A stretch of 64,000 nt of DNA from Taeniopygia guttata (lineage: Eukaryota > Chordata > Aves > Passeriformes > Estrildidae), in assembly GCF_048771995.1 (NCBI RefSeq), contig NC_133026.1:150311001-150375000 (forward strand), read 5' to 3'. Shown piece by piece: positions 22,986 through 34,262 of this stretch. A program made the translations under genes and the position numbers. The notes under the pieces were generated by a model. It ran no database searches and had not been told where the DNA came from. It saw only the letters and a program-made list of their open reading frames with translations. The first letter of the stretch is position 1; every line of letters starts with the position of its first letter.

Positions 22986-25107
22986 CTTCCGGAGCCGAGG
23001 AGCGAGGAGGATGCAGCTTCCATCTTCCTCCTTCCTCAGGAGAAGAGAAGGGAAGGATCGTGCCCAGGGAAAGCCACAGGAAACTGGGAATGCTCAGCAC
23101 AAGACACGCTGGGACACCAGGAGTCCTGATGCCCCCGCTGGCTCTTCCAGGACATTTCCATCTCATGAGGCTGCAGGGAAATGATGGAAATCTTGCTAGG
23201 AGTGACCCCTAAAGGCTGCGAGGCTGAAGAAGCCCAAAGAGAGGGATTTTCCTGGGAAAATGAGTGTGCTTCAGCAGAGGGAGGAGAGAGAGAGACAGCT
23301 CCTGGATTTTTGCATGTGGCTGTGGCCCCACAGGAATTCGTGTGTACGTGGAATTCAAGGGGATGCTGGACAAAAATGAAGTTTTCTGGGGCAGGGCTGG
23401 CTCTGATGCACTTTTAGAGGATGCTGCTGCTTTTTGTGTGTCAGAGCCCTTTCCTTACCCTGAACGGGACGTTCAGAGCCATCAGCAGTGGCAAACAGGG
23501 CAGAATTCCATGAGATGTGACCTTTAAGTCTCCTCCAAGGCTTCTCCTGTGCAAAAACTGATTCTCAGGGATCTGGGATCTCCCCGTGTTGCCATCACAG
23601 CTGCAGAATGAAGGAGTAGGATCCACCCTCAGAGAGGCTGCACCTCAGTCCTAAATGGGAAAATCAAAATGTCCCAACCCGGGGATGTTTTTAAACCTCC
23701 TCACGGCTCAGGGTAACCCGAGAGGCAGCAAAATTAAAATCACTCATCAAGGACGCTGGCAGGGGGAGATTAATGAACCTCAACCATGACATGTGCTCCC
23801 AAAACTGTGAAGTGAGGAACTCATCGCCTGGAGGCCCCAGCCAGGAGAGTCCCAGGAATAAACAAAGCCAAGGAGCCCAGCCAGCCCCGGGGTGCTTCCC
23901 ATTCCTGCCCTGGGGATAATTTTCTCTCCATTTTTTCCTCTCATCATTCCTCAAAATTTCCTGTTTGTTTCTGGGCAGAACTTTTTATCCAGAGTTGATT
24001 TTGGCTCTGTTGCACAAAATCCCTGTTCCCCACATCCTTCCCTGATTCATTTGGTGCACAGGGAATTATTTTGGAATTACAGAAGGAACAAGATTTGTTG
24101 CAAAATCTGAGTTTGCCAGGACATGGAACCCCAAAACTCCCTGTAATGTGCACTGGTGCAGGGGGCTACAAGGATTTTGGGGGGAGGTGGAGCAAAAAGG
24201 GAAGTAAAAATTCCATATGGAGAGGTCACTGCCCTGCAGACAGAAAATCAAGTGCTCTGTGGGGCAGACAACCACAAGGAGGGGCACATTTAAACCCCGG
24301 ATGGAGATTCCACACTGCCCTCCACACAAATTTATGAGGATTAATCTTCTTGATAAGAAAACTCCTATTTAAAAAACTTGGCCTGAGCTCAGTTCTTCCT
24401 GAGGGATTGTTCTCCCAGGCTCTGCATCTGCCAGGGACCACGGCTGGGGGTGCCATGGCCTTGTCACAGCATCCCAGGACCTTGGCACATGCTGAGAGCC
24501 CCTGGGGATGACGAAGCAGCCAGGAAGGAGGGAAAATCCTGTGGATGTTCAGGCTTTCCCAGCAAGGCACAGAACGAGACCTGGAGCTAATCTGGGTGTC
24601 TCATTTTCTCTCCCGTGCTCCGTTGATCAGTTTTCCTTTGGCTCCTTCCCAAAACACAGAGCCCTCCTCTTGACAGGCTGGAGTTGTTCTTCCCCTCCCA
24701 AGGTCATCCAGTCTCCAAACTGTCCCTTCCATGGGTCCCAGGAAGCTCTGAGCACCCACCACTCACGTCAGCATTCCCTGGAGCCAGAAGTGCCTCCATC
24801 CCTGAGGGCTGGAAAGGAAAAAGTGGCCACCAAAATAAGAAGGAATCTTGGAAAGATGAAAGGTTCTGCTCTGTAGGAGCAGTTCAGGAACACCCAAACT
24901 TTGCCAGATTTGTGAAATATCCTTCATTCTCCTCATGCTGATCCCCCTCTTCCAAGAGGAATTGGAGACTAAAAATCATTGTTAGATTGGATTTGCTTAC
25001 GGCAGTTGGATAAACAAGGTGAGCGCCCACAAATCCCTCAGGGTGCTGCTTTTCAGGGATGTCTTCTCCTCTTTGGAGCCATCAGGCTCGTCCTTCCATC
25101 TGCCAAA
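22986..25107. other. Gene-free stretch with one enhancer-like patch
   Basis: No exon recognised. About 23690-23800 is unusual, with CCTCACGGCTCAGGGTAACCC, GCAAAATTAAAATCACTC and GGGAGATTAATGAACC, a composition like the stronger candidate elements here. The rest is ordinary unique DNA. Confidence 0.35.
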
Positions 25108-25480
25108 CTTCCTTTCTGCCCAATATCCCATCTAACCCTACTCCCTGTCAGTGGGAAGATATTTCCCCTTGTTCTGTCACTCCAAATCCCTGGAAACAGT
25201 CCCTCTCCGTCTTTTTTGTCACCTCCTTCAGGTCCTGAAAGGCCACAATTAGGTCACCCCAAAAATTGTCTTTTCTATGCTGAACACTCCCAACTTTCCC
25301 AGCCTTTCCAGAGTTTCTCCATCCCTCTGATCCTCTTGGCGCCTCCCTTAGACTCGATCCCACAGCTCCACATCCCTCCTGTGCTGGGACACCAGAGCTG
25401 GATGCAACATTCCAGGTGGGATCCCACCAGAGGAGAGCAGAGGAGTGGAATCCCTGTCCACCTTCTCAAATTCCCAGGGA
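25108..25480 (-). mobile_element. CR1 fragment lacking the terminus
   Basis: Antisense: CCCAATATCCCATCTAACCC, GTTCTGTCACTCC, CACCTCCTTCAGGTCCTGAAAG, GCTGAACACTCCCAACTTTCC and CACAGCTCCACATCCCTCCTG. Its last part reads ACATTCCAGGTGGGATCCCACCAG. The CR1 tail that should precede it is missing, so the copy is broken at its 3' end. Confidence 0.87.
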
Positions 25481-25689
25481 TCAGGTCACCGTGACCTTCC
25501 TGCCTGGGCAAGGAGTGGGCAAAGACGAAATTCCTGCTTTGGATGGGATGATCTTCCAGGTTTTTCCCTTCTCTCTACCATCCAGGCAATATTCCTTGCA
25601 CCTGAAGGACCAGTGGGAAGGCTTGGAGCATCCTGGAGGACAGACAGCTCCTTTTGAGACTCCGACAAAACTCACTGGTCTGGGAGACA

Positions 25690-25828
25690 AATCCAGACCA
25701 GTTCAAGGCCAGGTTGGATGGAGCTTGGAGCAACCTGGGATAGAGGGAGCTGTCCCTGCCCATGGCAGGAGGTTGGATGATCTTCAGGGTCCTTTCCAAC
25801 CCAAACCATTCCAGGATTTTAGGTGTTC
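25690..25828 (+). mobile_element. CR1 3' fragment
   Basis: Sense: AGTTCAAGGCCAGGTTGGATG, GAGCTTGGAGCAACCTGGG, CCCATGGCAGGAGGTTGGATG, then CCTTTCCAACCCAAACCATTC and CAGGATTTTAGG. Confidence 0.87.
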
Positions 25829-28039
25829 CAGACCTCATAACACCCAGCTAACCAGCCAGGAGTCCAAAATCCACTGGAAATGGGCAGAAATTGCAGTTTC
25901 TTCCCCAAAACAGGGGTGGGAGCTCCCAGCTCCAGCTAAATGGCATCAAGAGGATCCATCCTGACAGGCTGGGTGGATAAAAACCTCTTCCCAAAGCATC
26001 CATGAGAAAGGACCTGGCCAAAAACATCCAGCGGGAGCCCAGCAGCCCCATCCCACCATCCCTGCATTTAATTCCCCTTCCATGGCAGCCCTGGTGTCTC
26101 TTTTTTTGTGTGGCCAAGAAATCCTACTTAGGGTTGATGGACAATTTGTGTAGGAGCCAGAGCCTGGCAGGAGGGAGGCCCAGGCAATTTGAGGATTAAA
26201 CTTGGATTTATTGTTGGGAAGCAGAGCCAGAGTTGGTGTTTCCATGGAGGATCTACCTCCTGCAGCATCTCTGCTATGTACCCAGGGTAACCTGGCTGTG
26301 TGAAGTCTCTTCCAGGTGGGATTATCCCAGTTTTCCTGGTATTGCAGCAAGACCTGGCTGCAAGGTCCTGACCATTGGGTTCATCTCTGGTAGGGAATAC
26401 TCATATCCAAGTGCTTCAGGCTTTGGAAACACTGAGGAATAGGAAATCATCCCCTGGAAGAGCAGGGAGAGGTGTTGGCGAGTGCAAGGAAAAGGGTAAG
26501 GATAAAAAGGAATAAGGAAAACCGTTCCCACTGTGGCACAAGCTTCAAACCTTGCTGTTAAACTGAGCCCTGGGTTTGACCAGCAGTTTAAGCCTAAAGG
26601 TTTAACAGCATTTAAATTTAATTGACAGCTTAAGTTAAAGAATTTAATAAAGGATTCCTATAAAATTTACAACAGTGATGCACAAATCCAAAGTATTTAA
26701 GGATCTAAGAGAGGAACATTCAGAGTACCTTCAGCCTCAAGATGACAGGAAGGGAGATCGGGGGGAGATGTTGCACAGGTGATACTCATTTAAAAAATGT
26801 GGCTTTGTCACCATAAATGTGAAGTCACGATTTTTAGGGAGTGGGATCACACTTGGAAAAATGCAAATTTTCCCCAGAGCAGCAATGCATGAGCGGTGCT
26901 GGGCTAAGGATGCAGAAACATCAGGGAGTGGAAATGTCTTTTATAAAAAAAATTACCAAAAAAATCCCCAAAAATCAGGTGCACCAGCTCTTCCCTCAAT
27001 CCCACCTGGATGAAAAGCCTTTCCAGTGCAGGGTTAATTTAATAAAACCAAAACTCTGGATCTTTCCCCAGAGAAGCGTTCCAGTTGGATGAACCTGGTC
27101 CAGGGCTCTTCTTCACTTCCAGTCAGGTGGCGCTGGGAAGTTGCTCCATGACTTTCTCCTCTGGCCTGGAGCTGGTCTGGATGGCATTCCAAGGTTTGGC
27201 AGGGAAGCAGAGGAATGTTTTCAGGGAAACAGCCTCTTGGACATGACTGTGACCGGTGACAGAGTTTGGGAGAGCCCAGGCTGGCATCAATGTGACGTTG
27301 AAACAGGGCTTGGATCCATCACCTCAGGAATTACCTGCTTTTGACTGGTTAAAATCCCGCTCATCTCATTTTTTCAGAGAGGCTGGAATTGCATTGCCAC
27401 CATTACATATATACAAACAACAGCTTTGCACATCCAACAGCTTTCCAACAACCAGTTTTCCAACAGGACCTCAAAAGGGAAGGAAGGAGAGTTTGATAAC
27501 AGTCCCAACGTGGGATCATGGCATCATGGGAGGAATTTGGAAAAAGGTAAAGGGATAAACTCAGCAAACAGGCAAATAGGATGGACCAGAGATGCCCCAC
27601 AGCCAGGTGATGGATAACCAGTTGGCAACTGGACACAATCCTGGAATACTGCGCAGCAAAAGGAACGTGTCAGGGAGATGAACAAACAAATGGAAGCTGC
27701 CTGGTGGAGATGGATGGATCCATGGCATTGGATGGATACCAGAGAGAGGAGGAGGGATGTGTTTAATCCCTTTCCCGCTCTCTGAGTCACTTCCCTTCAA
27801 TCCCCAAGGATCCCCTTTAAAAATAATTTTCAGAACCCGCTCCATAAACATTCCAAGGCGGGGGTTCAGGAGGCGAGGAGTTTGTTACCAACAAGAAAAT
27901 GCTCCTTAAATAAACCAGGCTCGGGTTAGGGGGGCTTCAAATGCTCTCACACAAAACCTCCAAAACTAAACTGAAACATGGGGAACAAAATCAAAAATAA
28001 AAGGAAGAATTTAAAAAAAAAAAAAAGGGAAAAAAAAAG
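25829..28039. other. Gene-free stretch
   Basis: No gene recognised. About 26545-26660 is AT-rich with repeated TTTAA words (GCAGTTTAAGCC, AGGTTTAACAGC, CATTTAAATTTAATTGACAG, CTTAAGTTAAAG); it may be a conserved element or ordinary low-complexity DNA. An A-rich tract lies at 28012-28039. Confidence 0.38.
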
Positions 28040-28220
28040 CCCCATATTTTCGAGTCAGCTGAGAAGTGACAAAGTAATTTGCTCCTGGCAGTCTATCCCG
28101 GCAGCCTAATTCCCAGTGACACCATTCAGCTGCTGACTACACGAACTGTCAGACTCAATTAGCCGGGAGCCAGCGGCGCAAAGTGTTTACGGGTGCGAAA
28201 ATTCCCTCCACACGCTGCGC
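28040..28220. promoter_or_regulatory. Candidate conserved non-coding element with half-MAREs
   Basis: Contains TTTTCGAGTCAGCTGAG, GTGACAAAGTAATTTGC, CCGGCAGCCTAATTCCC, CATTCAGCTGCTGACTACACG, CAGACTCAATTAGCCGGG and GTGTTTACGGGTGCG. TGCTGAC is the Maf half-site, AATTAG a homeodomain core, and GTGTTTAC resembles a forkhead site. CpGs are retained and no repeat is present. This is one of the better enhancer candidates here; function is inferred. Confidence 0.45.
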
Positions 28221-28789
28221 GGAAGTGGGAGAAAAATCACTTTGAGGGAAAGGGGGGAAATTCAAGTGGCTGCTTCCACGGGAATGGCCACCTCTGGAGC
28301 CCTCTGACACAGCTGTAAGGACAGGAGGATGGCGAGAGGAGAAGAGGGAAGAATTCAGGAAGCTCAGGGGTGTCATTGATGCCTGGAACTCCCCAAAGCT
28401 CCCCAGAGCTCCCCAGAGCTCTGGATGTCCACTTCCCTGTAAAAGTGGTTTGGAAAACCAAGGAATGGGCACACAGAGCTTTGTGGATGGCGTGAATTCA
28501 CCTCGGGATGATTAGGAGAGGGATAATCCATTTTTCTGCCATTACGGCCATGGAGAGGCACCGACACCATTCCCAGGACACCCTAAATTCTCTTCATGTG
28601 GCATGGGGGGAGCAAAGAGAAGAAATCCAGGCAGAGCGATGAAAACAGTGCAATTCCTGAAAATCAGAGTCCCATCAGGAGCAGTGAGAAATGGGAAAAG
28701 TGATCCCAGGGTATGTCTGGATGAGGAAAGGGTTGTTGCGACTGTGTGGAAGTGGTTCCTCAGCCCAAAATGCAGAGGATGAGCAAGAA

Positions 28790-29248
28790 ACCTCCAGTAT
28801 CAGGAGGATGTGGAGTTGCTGGAGCAATTCCAGAGGAGGTCACGGAGCTGATCTGAGGGATGGAGCCCCTCTGCCCTGGAAACAGGATGGAAGAGCTGGG
28901 AATGTCCAGCCTGGAGAAGAGAAAGCTCCAGGGATGGATATTCAGTACCTAAAGAGGCTCCAGAAGAGCTGGAAAGGGACTTTGGACATGGACATGGAGT
29001 TTCAGGACACAGGGAATGGCTTCCCACTGCCAGAGGGCAGGGACAGATATTGAAAAGGAATTCCTGGCTGTGGGAGTGGTGAGGCCCTGGCACAGAATTC
29101 CCAGAGAAGCTGTGGCTGCCCCATGCCAAGGCCTGGTTGGACAGGGCTTGGAGCAACCTGGGATAGTGGAAGGTGTCCCCCATGGCAGGGGGTTGGAATA
29201 AGATGGTCTTCAAAATCCTTTCCAACCCAAACCATTCCATGATTTAAA
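28790..29248 (+). mobile_element. CR1 LINE, 5'-truncated
   Basis: Sense copy of about 460 bp: GGAGCAATTCCAGAGGAGG, GGATGGAGCCCCTCTGCCC, GTCCAGCCTGGAGAAGAG, GAAAGGGACTTTGGACATGG, GCCAGAGGGCAGGGACAG, CCCAGAGAAGCTGTGGCTGC, and the end CTTTCCAACCCAAACCATTCC. Well preserved, 3' tail ATGATTT. Confidence 0.92.
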
Positions 29249-30195
29249 GGTTTCCCCTTTTTCTGCATTGTCCACTGACATGGATCTCCCCATCCCTGCC
29301 TGAAATCAATTCCATGTGGAGAGGAATCTCATAGTCTGAGGCCATCGGACTTTCCTGAATCCTTTAAACCCTGGAAATTTCTCCCATCATTTCTTCTGGA
29401 TGGGGAGGTGAGCAGTTCCAGAGGGGTTTTGCAGTGGGATTCATCCATGTAGAAGCAGGAAGATCCTGGCCAGATGTTTCAGACATCCCAGAGTGCACAT
29501 GGAATTGGGCTCTGGGATGAGGCTGGATGAAAACCAGGGAGGCAGGGAGACGACTTTTCATCCTTCTAGCAAGAGCAGGTGGTTGAGGGAAAGGGATTTT
29601 GGTCTGGATCCAACCCATATCCCTGACCTTTAAACTCGTCCCTTTCCAGGGATGCCTGGCCCCTCTCCATGGAGGGGAATTCTCCTTCCGTGCAGAACAG
29701 GGTGATTTCAAAGAGCAACTCCATGCTGGTGTTCAGTGAGGTTGCCACCAGCTCCTGGTGGAATGTGCCAGCCCTTATGGGATGGGGAAAAATCTTCCCT
29801 TGCTCCATGTAGAGAAACTGAGGCAGGAGATAATTTCCCACTTCCCTTCCTGCCAGGTGAAATTTCAGGCAGCAAAATCCCCTTTGGAAGAGGTTGTGTC
29901 CCAATAGAGATTGGAGGAGGGGGATGCCACTCCCAGGATGGCTCCTAGGGAGAGATTTTGGAATTGCAGAGGACGCAAAATACCAGGTCCCGCTCTGTGG
30001 ATGTGACCTCAATCTTCTGGCTCCAAATCTCAAAATGCAACTTAATAGGAGCTATTTCTGCCCCTAAGCAGCAGTAACTTAAAACTGGACCCTGGGCTGG
30101 CTCAGGCCCTGCTCCCTGCCAGGTTTTCCCAGCCTTCCACAGATCCTGCTCAATGAGTGCTCCCAGGAAAAGGGTTTAAGTCCCATCTTTGACGG
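29249..30195. other. Gene-free stretch
   Basis: No gene or repeat seen. The minus strand is open for 155 codons across 29566-30033, without exon features. Confidence 0.35.
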
Positions 30196-30725
30196 CCACA
30201 GAATCATGGAATGGTTTGGATTGGAAAGGACCTTCAAGATCATCCAGTCCAATGCCCTGCCACAGGCAGGGACACCTTCTACTAGACCAGGTCACTCCAA
30301 GCCCCATCCAACCTTGCCTGGAACACTTCCAGGGATGAGGCAGCCACAGCTTCTCTGGAAATTCTATCCCAGCCTCTCAGCACCCTCGCAGGGAAGAATT
30401 CCTTCCCAATATCCCATCTAACCCTGTTCTCTGGAAATGGGAAGCCATTCCCCCTTGTGTCACTCCATGTCCACGTCCCAAGTCCCTTTCCAGCTCTCTT
30501 TGAGCCCCTTTAGGCCCTGGAAGGGCTCTAAGTTCTCCTTGGAGAACTTCTCTTCTCCAGGTGAACACCTCAAGCTCTCCCAGCCTGGCTCCAGAGCAGA
30601 GGGGCTCCACCATTTGAAGCATCTCCGTGGATTCCTCTGGATCTGCTCCTGCAGCTCTGATGTTGGATCCCAGGGCTGGAGGCAGCTCTGCAGGTGGGGT
30701 CTCACCTGAGCAGGACAGAGGGACA
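30196..30725 (-). mobile_element. CR1 LINE, 5'-truncated
   Basis: Antisense copy of about 530 bp: CACAGAATCATGGAATGG, GGAAAGGACCTTCAAGATC, CCCTGCCACAGGCAGGGAC, CCCTCGCAGGGAAGAATTCC, CTCTGGAAATGGGAAGCC, CTCCCAGCCTGGCTCCAGAGC, and CTGATGTTGGATCCCAGGG. Among the longest and cleanest copies here. Confidence 0.93.
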
Positions 30726-30824
30726 GAATTCTTGCCTGTCACTGGACACCAATTTCAGCTGGACACTAATCCAAAACAGACACATCATGGAACAGGACTC
30801 CTGCCTCTACCACAACCAGGAATT

Positions 30825-30972
30825 GCGGCTTGGTAGGAAATTTCTCATCCCTGGAATTGTCCACGGCCAGGTTGGATGGGGCTTGGAACAACCTGGGGTA
30901 GTGGAAGGTGTCCCTGTCCATGGCAGGGGGTTGAAACGAGGGAGTTGGAGCGTGATTCCATGATTTCATGAA
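30825..30972 (+). mobile_element. CR1 3' fragment
   Basis: Sense: CCCTGGAATTGTCCACGGC, CAGGTTGGATGGGGCTTGG, GTGTCCCTGTCCATGGCAGG, then GTGATTCCATGATTTCATG. It lies about 100 bp after an antisense copy, so the two can pair over their shared 3' region. Confidence 0.88.
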
Positions 30973-31159
30973 AAAAGCAGAGCAGGGAGGGGACTGGGAC
31001 TCCTCTGAGCTGGAGAGACCCCTGGAACATCCCTGTGTGGGCTCCAGCCCATTCCAACAGCCTGACTCCATTACCAAACACCCTTGGAATTAAAGGATGC
31101 AGTTGGCCCTGGAAGACAAGAAGAAAAACATCCCTGAAAAGCACCAGCTGTGTTGGAAG

Positions 31160-31378
31160 CAGCCCCTAAATCAATTTCAGGAAGAATTTCCTCATGGAAA
31201 GGATTGTCAGCCATTGGAATGGGCTGCCCAGGGAGGTGGTGGAGTCCCCATCCCTGAAGGAATTCAAAATCCATGTGGGTGTGGCTCTGGGGGACATGGT
31301 CAGAGGTGGCCTTGGCAGTGCTGGGAGAATGGCTGGAATCATTCTTTTCCAACCTAAATAATTCCATGTTTCCCTGAA
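31160..31378 (+). mobile_element. CR1 3' fragment
   Basis: Sense: CAGGAAGAATTTCCTCATGG, GATTGTCAGCCATTGGAATG, GGCTGCCCAGGGAGGTGG, CCCATCCCTGAAGGAATTC, GGTGGCCTTGGCAGTGCTGG and TTTCCAACCTAAATAATTCC. This subfamily type differs from the adjacent copy. Confidence 0.88.
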
Positions 31379-31885
31379 ACCTGAATTCCAGATCCATAAA
31401 TCCTGGTGGAGACTGAGGAATAAAAAGCTCTTCACTGCTGCATTTTTGAGATGAAAAACGGAGTGCAGAACAACAGAAAAGTCTCTGTGTCACTCAAAAT
31501 TCTTTTATTCTGCATCAAAGCAAAGCAGGGGATTTTTGGAGATTGCACTGTCAACACAAAAAATTATGGGGAGCATTTTTCTTCCTTTTATAATTATTTT
31601 CCTCCCTTTGCCCCTCCTTTGCTGATGGAAAGAAGAAGGAAAGTTGTTTTTCCTTGTTCTGGGGGACAAGAATTAAAAAAAGGAAACAAAGGAAAGGTAC
31701 AGAGACAATCCCTGGCAGTGTTCAAAAGACAAAGTTGCTTTTTTGTTCAGGATTTTGCACAGAAATTCTTCCCTTTCACCAGCAGAACTCAAATCCAGGA
31801 GCATCCCTGGCTGCTGCTGGGATTCACTCCAAAGGCAGGTGCTGCCTGATGTGCTCAGGACTGCACTAAACCTTTATTTTTTTAT
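31379..31885. other. Gene-free stretch
   Basis: Unique sequence between CR1 copies, AT-rich around 31490-31600. No gene recognised. Confidence 0.35.
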
Positions 31886-32440
31886 GAAATCATGGAATTG
31901 GGTTGGAAAGTGTTGGAAAGGACCTTAAAGACCACCCAGTCCTATCCCCTGCCACGGGCAGAGACACCTTCCACTATCCCAGGTTGCTCCAAGCCCTGTC
32001 CAACCTGGCCTTGGACACTTCCAGGGATGGGACAGCCACAGCTTCTCTGGGAATTCCATTCCAGAGCCTCAGCATCCTCCCAGGGAAGAATTTTTTTCCA
32101 ATATCCCATCCAACCCTGTCCTCTGGCAATGGGAAGCCATTCCCCCTTGTGCTGTCACCCCATCTCTTGTAAAAAACTTCTTCCCATCTTTTTTGTCACC
32201 TCCTTTGGGTCCTGGAAGGCCGGAATTAGGTCACCCCCAAAGCTTCTCCTCTCCAGGTTGAACAATCCCTACTCTCCCATTTTTTCCTCACATCCCTCTC
32301 ATCACCTTGGCATCTCCTCTGGACTTTCTCCAACAGCTCCATGTCCTTCCTGTACTGGGGAATCCAGAGCTGGAGGCAACATTCCAGGTGGGATCTCATC
32401 AGAGAGGAGCAGAGGGTCACAATCCCCTCCCTATTTTTGC
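31886..32440 (-). mobile_element. CR1 LINE, 5'-truncated
   Basis: Antisense: GAAATCATGGAATTGGGTTG, GGACCTTAAAGACCACCC, CCCCTGCCACGGGCAGAG, CTTGGACACTTCCAGGGATGG, CCTCTGGCAATGGGAAGCC, TCTCCTCTCCAGGTTGAAC, CCATGTCCTTCCTGTACTGG and CATTCCAGGTGGGATCTC. It shares the 5' extent of the copy at 25108-25480. Confidence 0.92.
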
Positions 32441-32992
32441 ACAAGGATGTGTTGGGAATTCCCCTCTGAGGAGCCATTCCAAGGACTTAGGAGAGGCTCC
32501 CCTGGAAGTCCCATGGAGAGAGGAGAGCTGTGGCAAGACGAGCACAAAAAGACATTTTTTTTTAGTTACAGGCAACAAACTCCCTGCTCCTCACTGGGGT
32601 AGCCGTGACAAACAAATTCCACCCTTTTATTTTGTTAAAATGTGTATCCTCCTCCCGAGAAATTCAAAGCCAGAACTCGGATTCCTGTGAAACTGCACCT
32701 GAGTCATCCTGGAGCTGTGGGAGTCTGGCTCTGTGCTGACATCTGGGTTTGATAAAACTTCTCTCAGAGTAGAACCGAGTCTCCAAAATCCAAATTCAAG
32801 TCTTGACCAATGGATGCTGGAAATGCAAGTCGTTAACAAAGGGGGTAATTAACGGTGGCAAGAAGGAGGCAGCGCTTTCATTTCTGTCCCTTCAGCTTTT
32901 GAGGATGTTGCTGTTCATGGGATGGTCCCGAGGAGCCAGGAATGGGTTCAAGGGAAAGCTCATGGCGAAGGAAAATGGCAAAAATAAATGAG

Positions 32993-33245
32993 TTCATGGA
33001 ATCATGGAACATCCTGAGCTGAAAGTGACTCACAGGGATCACCCAGACCAATTCCCGGCCTCCAGGACATCCCAAAAACTCCCACGCTGTGCCTGAGGTC
33101 ATTGTGCAAACACTCTTTGAACTCCATCAGGCTTAGGATTGGGATCACTTCCTTGAGGAACCTATTTCAGTGTCCAACCACCGTCTGGGCAAAGAAATTT
33201 TCCTAATACCAAGCCTAAATCTCCCCTGACCCGGCTTAGACTCAG
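32993..33245 (-). mobile_element. CR1 fragment, distinct older subfamily
   Basis: Antisense: TCATGGAATCATGGAACATCC, CAGACCAATTCCCGGCCTCC, CCTTGAGGAACCTATTTCAG, TGTCCAACCACCGTCTGGGC and CTAAATCTCCCCTGACCC. These words belong to a CR1 branch with the 'GAGGAGCCTGTTCCAGTGCCCGACC' segment, unlike the other copies here. Confidence 0.82.
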
Positions 33246-33617
33246 AGCAGCTTCGTGAGGTGTTATCACTCTGTGGCGTTCCACTAAACCCAAATCAGCA
33301 TCATTCATGCAGAATTTTGGGTGACTTGAGGTGTCCTACAAACCTGGGGTGAAGACTTTGGTACCAAGTCTCTCTCAAAGTAAAGCATGTGAGAATTTAG
33401 CACCTAAAGCCCAGCAAAAATCCAATTCTGTGTCCGAACTCCAGGCTCATGGCCAAGCCTCTCCATGCAGGGACACTCCAGCACATCCAGGTGTTCATCC
33501 AAAGCCACTTTTTTGGCCCAGGAATTGTGGACTGAGACTCATTAAAGAGAAAATCTCCCACTCTTTGCAGATGGAACAGGGCCATATTCATTCCATAAAC
33601 CAATTTTGAAAGCCTGG

Positions 33618-33862
33618 AAAGACAGGACAAGGAGGAGATTCACTTCACAGTGCCAGAGGGCAGCTAGAGATGGGATATTGGGAAGGAATTCTTCCCTGTG
33701 AGGGTGGGGAGGCCCTGGAATGGAATTCCCAGAGAAGCTATGGCTGCTCCATCCCTGGAAGTGTCCAAGGCCACGTTGGACAGGGTTTGGAACCATCTCA
33801 GGGGGTTGGAACTGGATGGGCTTGAAGGTCTCTTCCAACCCAAACCATTCCATGATTCTGCG
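33618..33862 (+). mobile_element. CR1 3' fragment with a satellite at its tail
   Basis: Sense: GTGCCAGAGGGCAGCTAGAG, GGGAAGGAATTCTTCCCTG, CCCAGAGAAGCTATGGCTGC, GGAAGTGTCCAAGGCCACG, GGTTGGAACTGGATGGGC, CCAACCCAAACCATTCCATG. The tail ATTCTGCGGATGG runs directly into the GGAT tract that follows. Confidence 0.92.
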
Positions 33863-34262
33863 GATGGATGGATGGGTGGATGGGTGGATGGGTGGATGGA
33901 TGGATGGATGGATGGATGGATGGATGGATGGATGGATGGATGGATGGATGGGTGGATGGATGGATGGATGGATGGATGGATGGATGATGGATGGATGATG
34001 GATGGATGGATGGATGGATGGATGGATGGATGGATGGATGGATGGATGGATGATGGATGGATGGATGGATGATGGATGGATGGATGATGGATGGATGGAT
34101 GGATGGATGATGGATGGATGATGGATGGATGGATGGATGGATGGATGGATGGATGGATGGATGATGGATTGATGGATGGGTGGATGGATGATGGATGGAT
34201 GGATGGATGGATGGATGGATGGATGGATGGATGGATGGACTCATGGACGCATGGATGAATGG
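33862..34262 (+). repeat. (GGAT)n tetranucleotide tract
   Basis: About 400 bp of GGAT/TGGA units with interspersed GATGATGG and GGGTGGAT variants. Because the period is 4 and stop codons are rare in it, several frames on both strands stay open (WMDG and HPSI peptides). Those are not genes. The tract begins at the CR1 tail. Confidence 0.97.
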
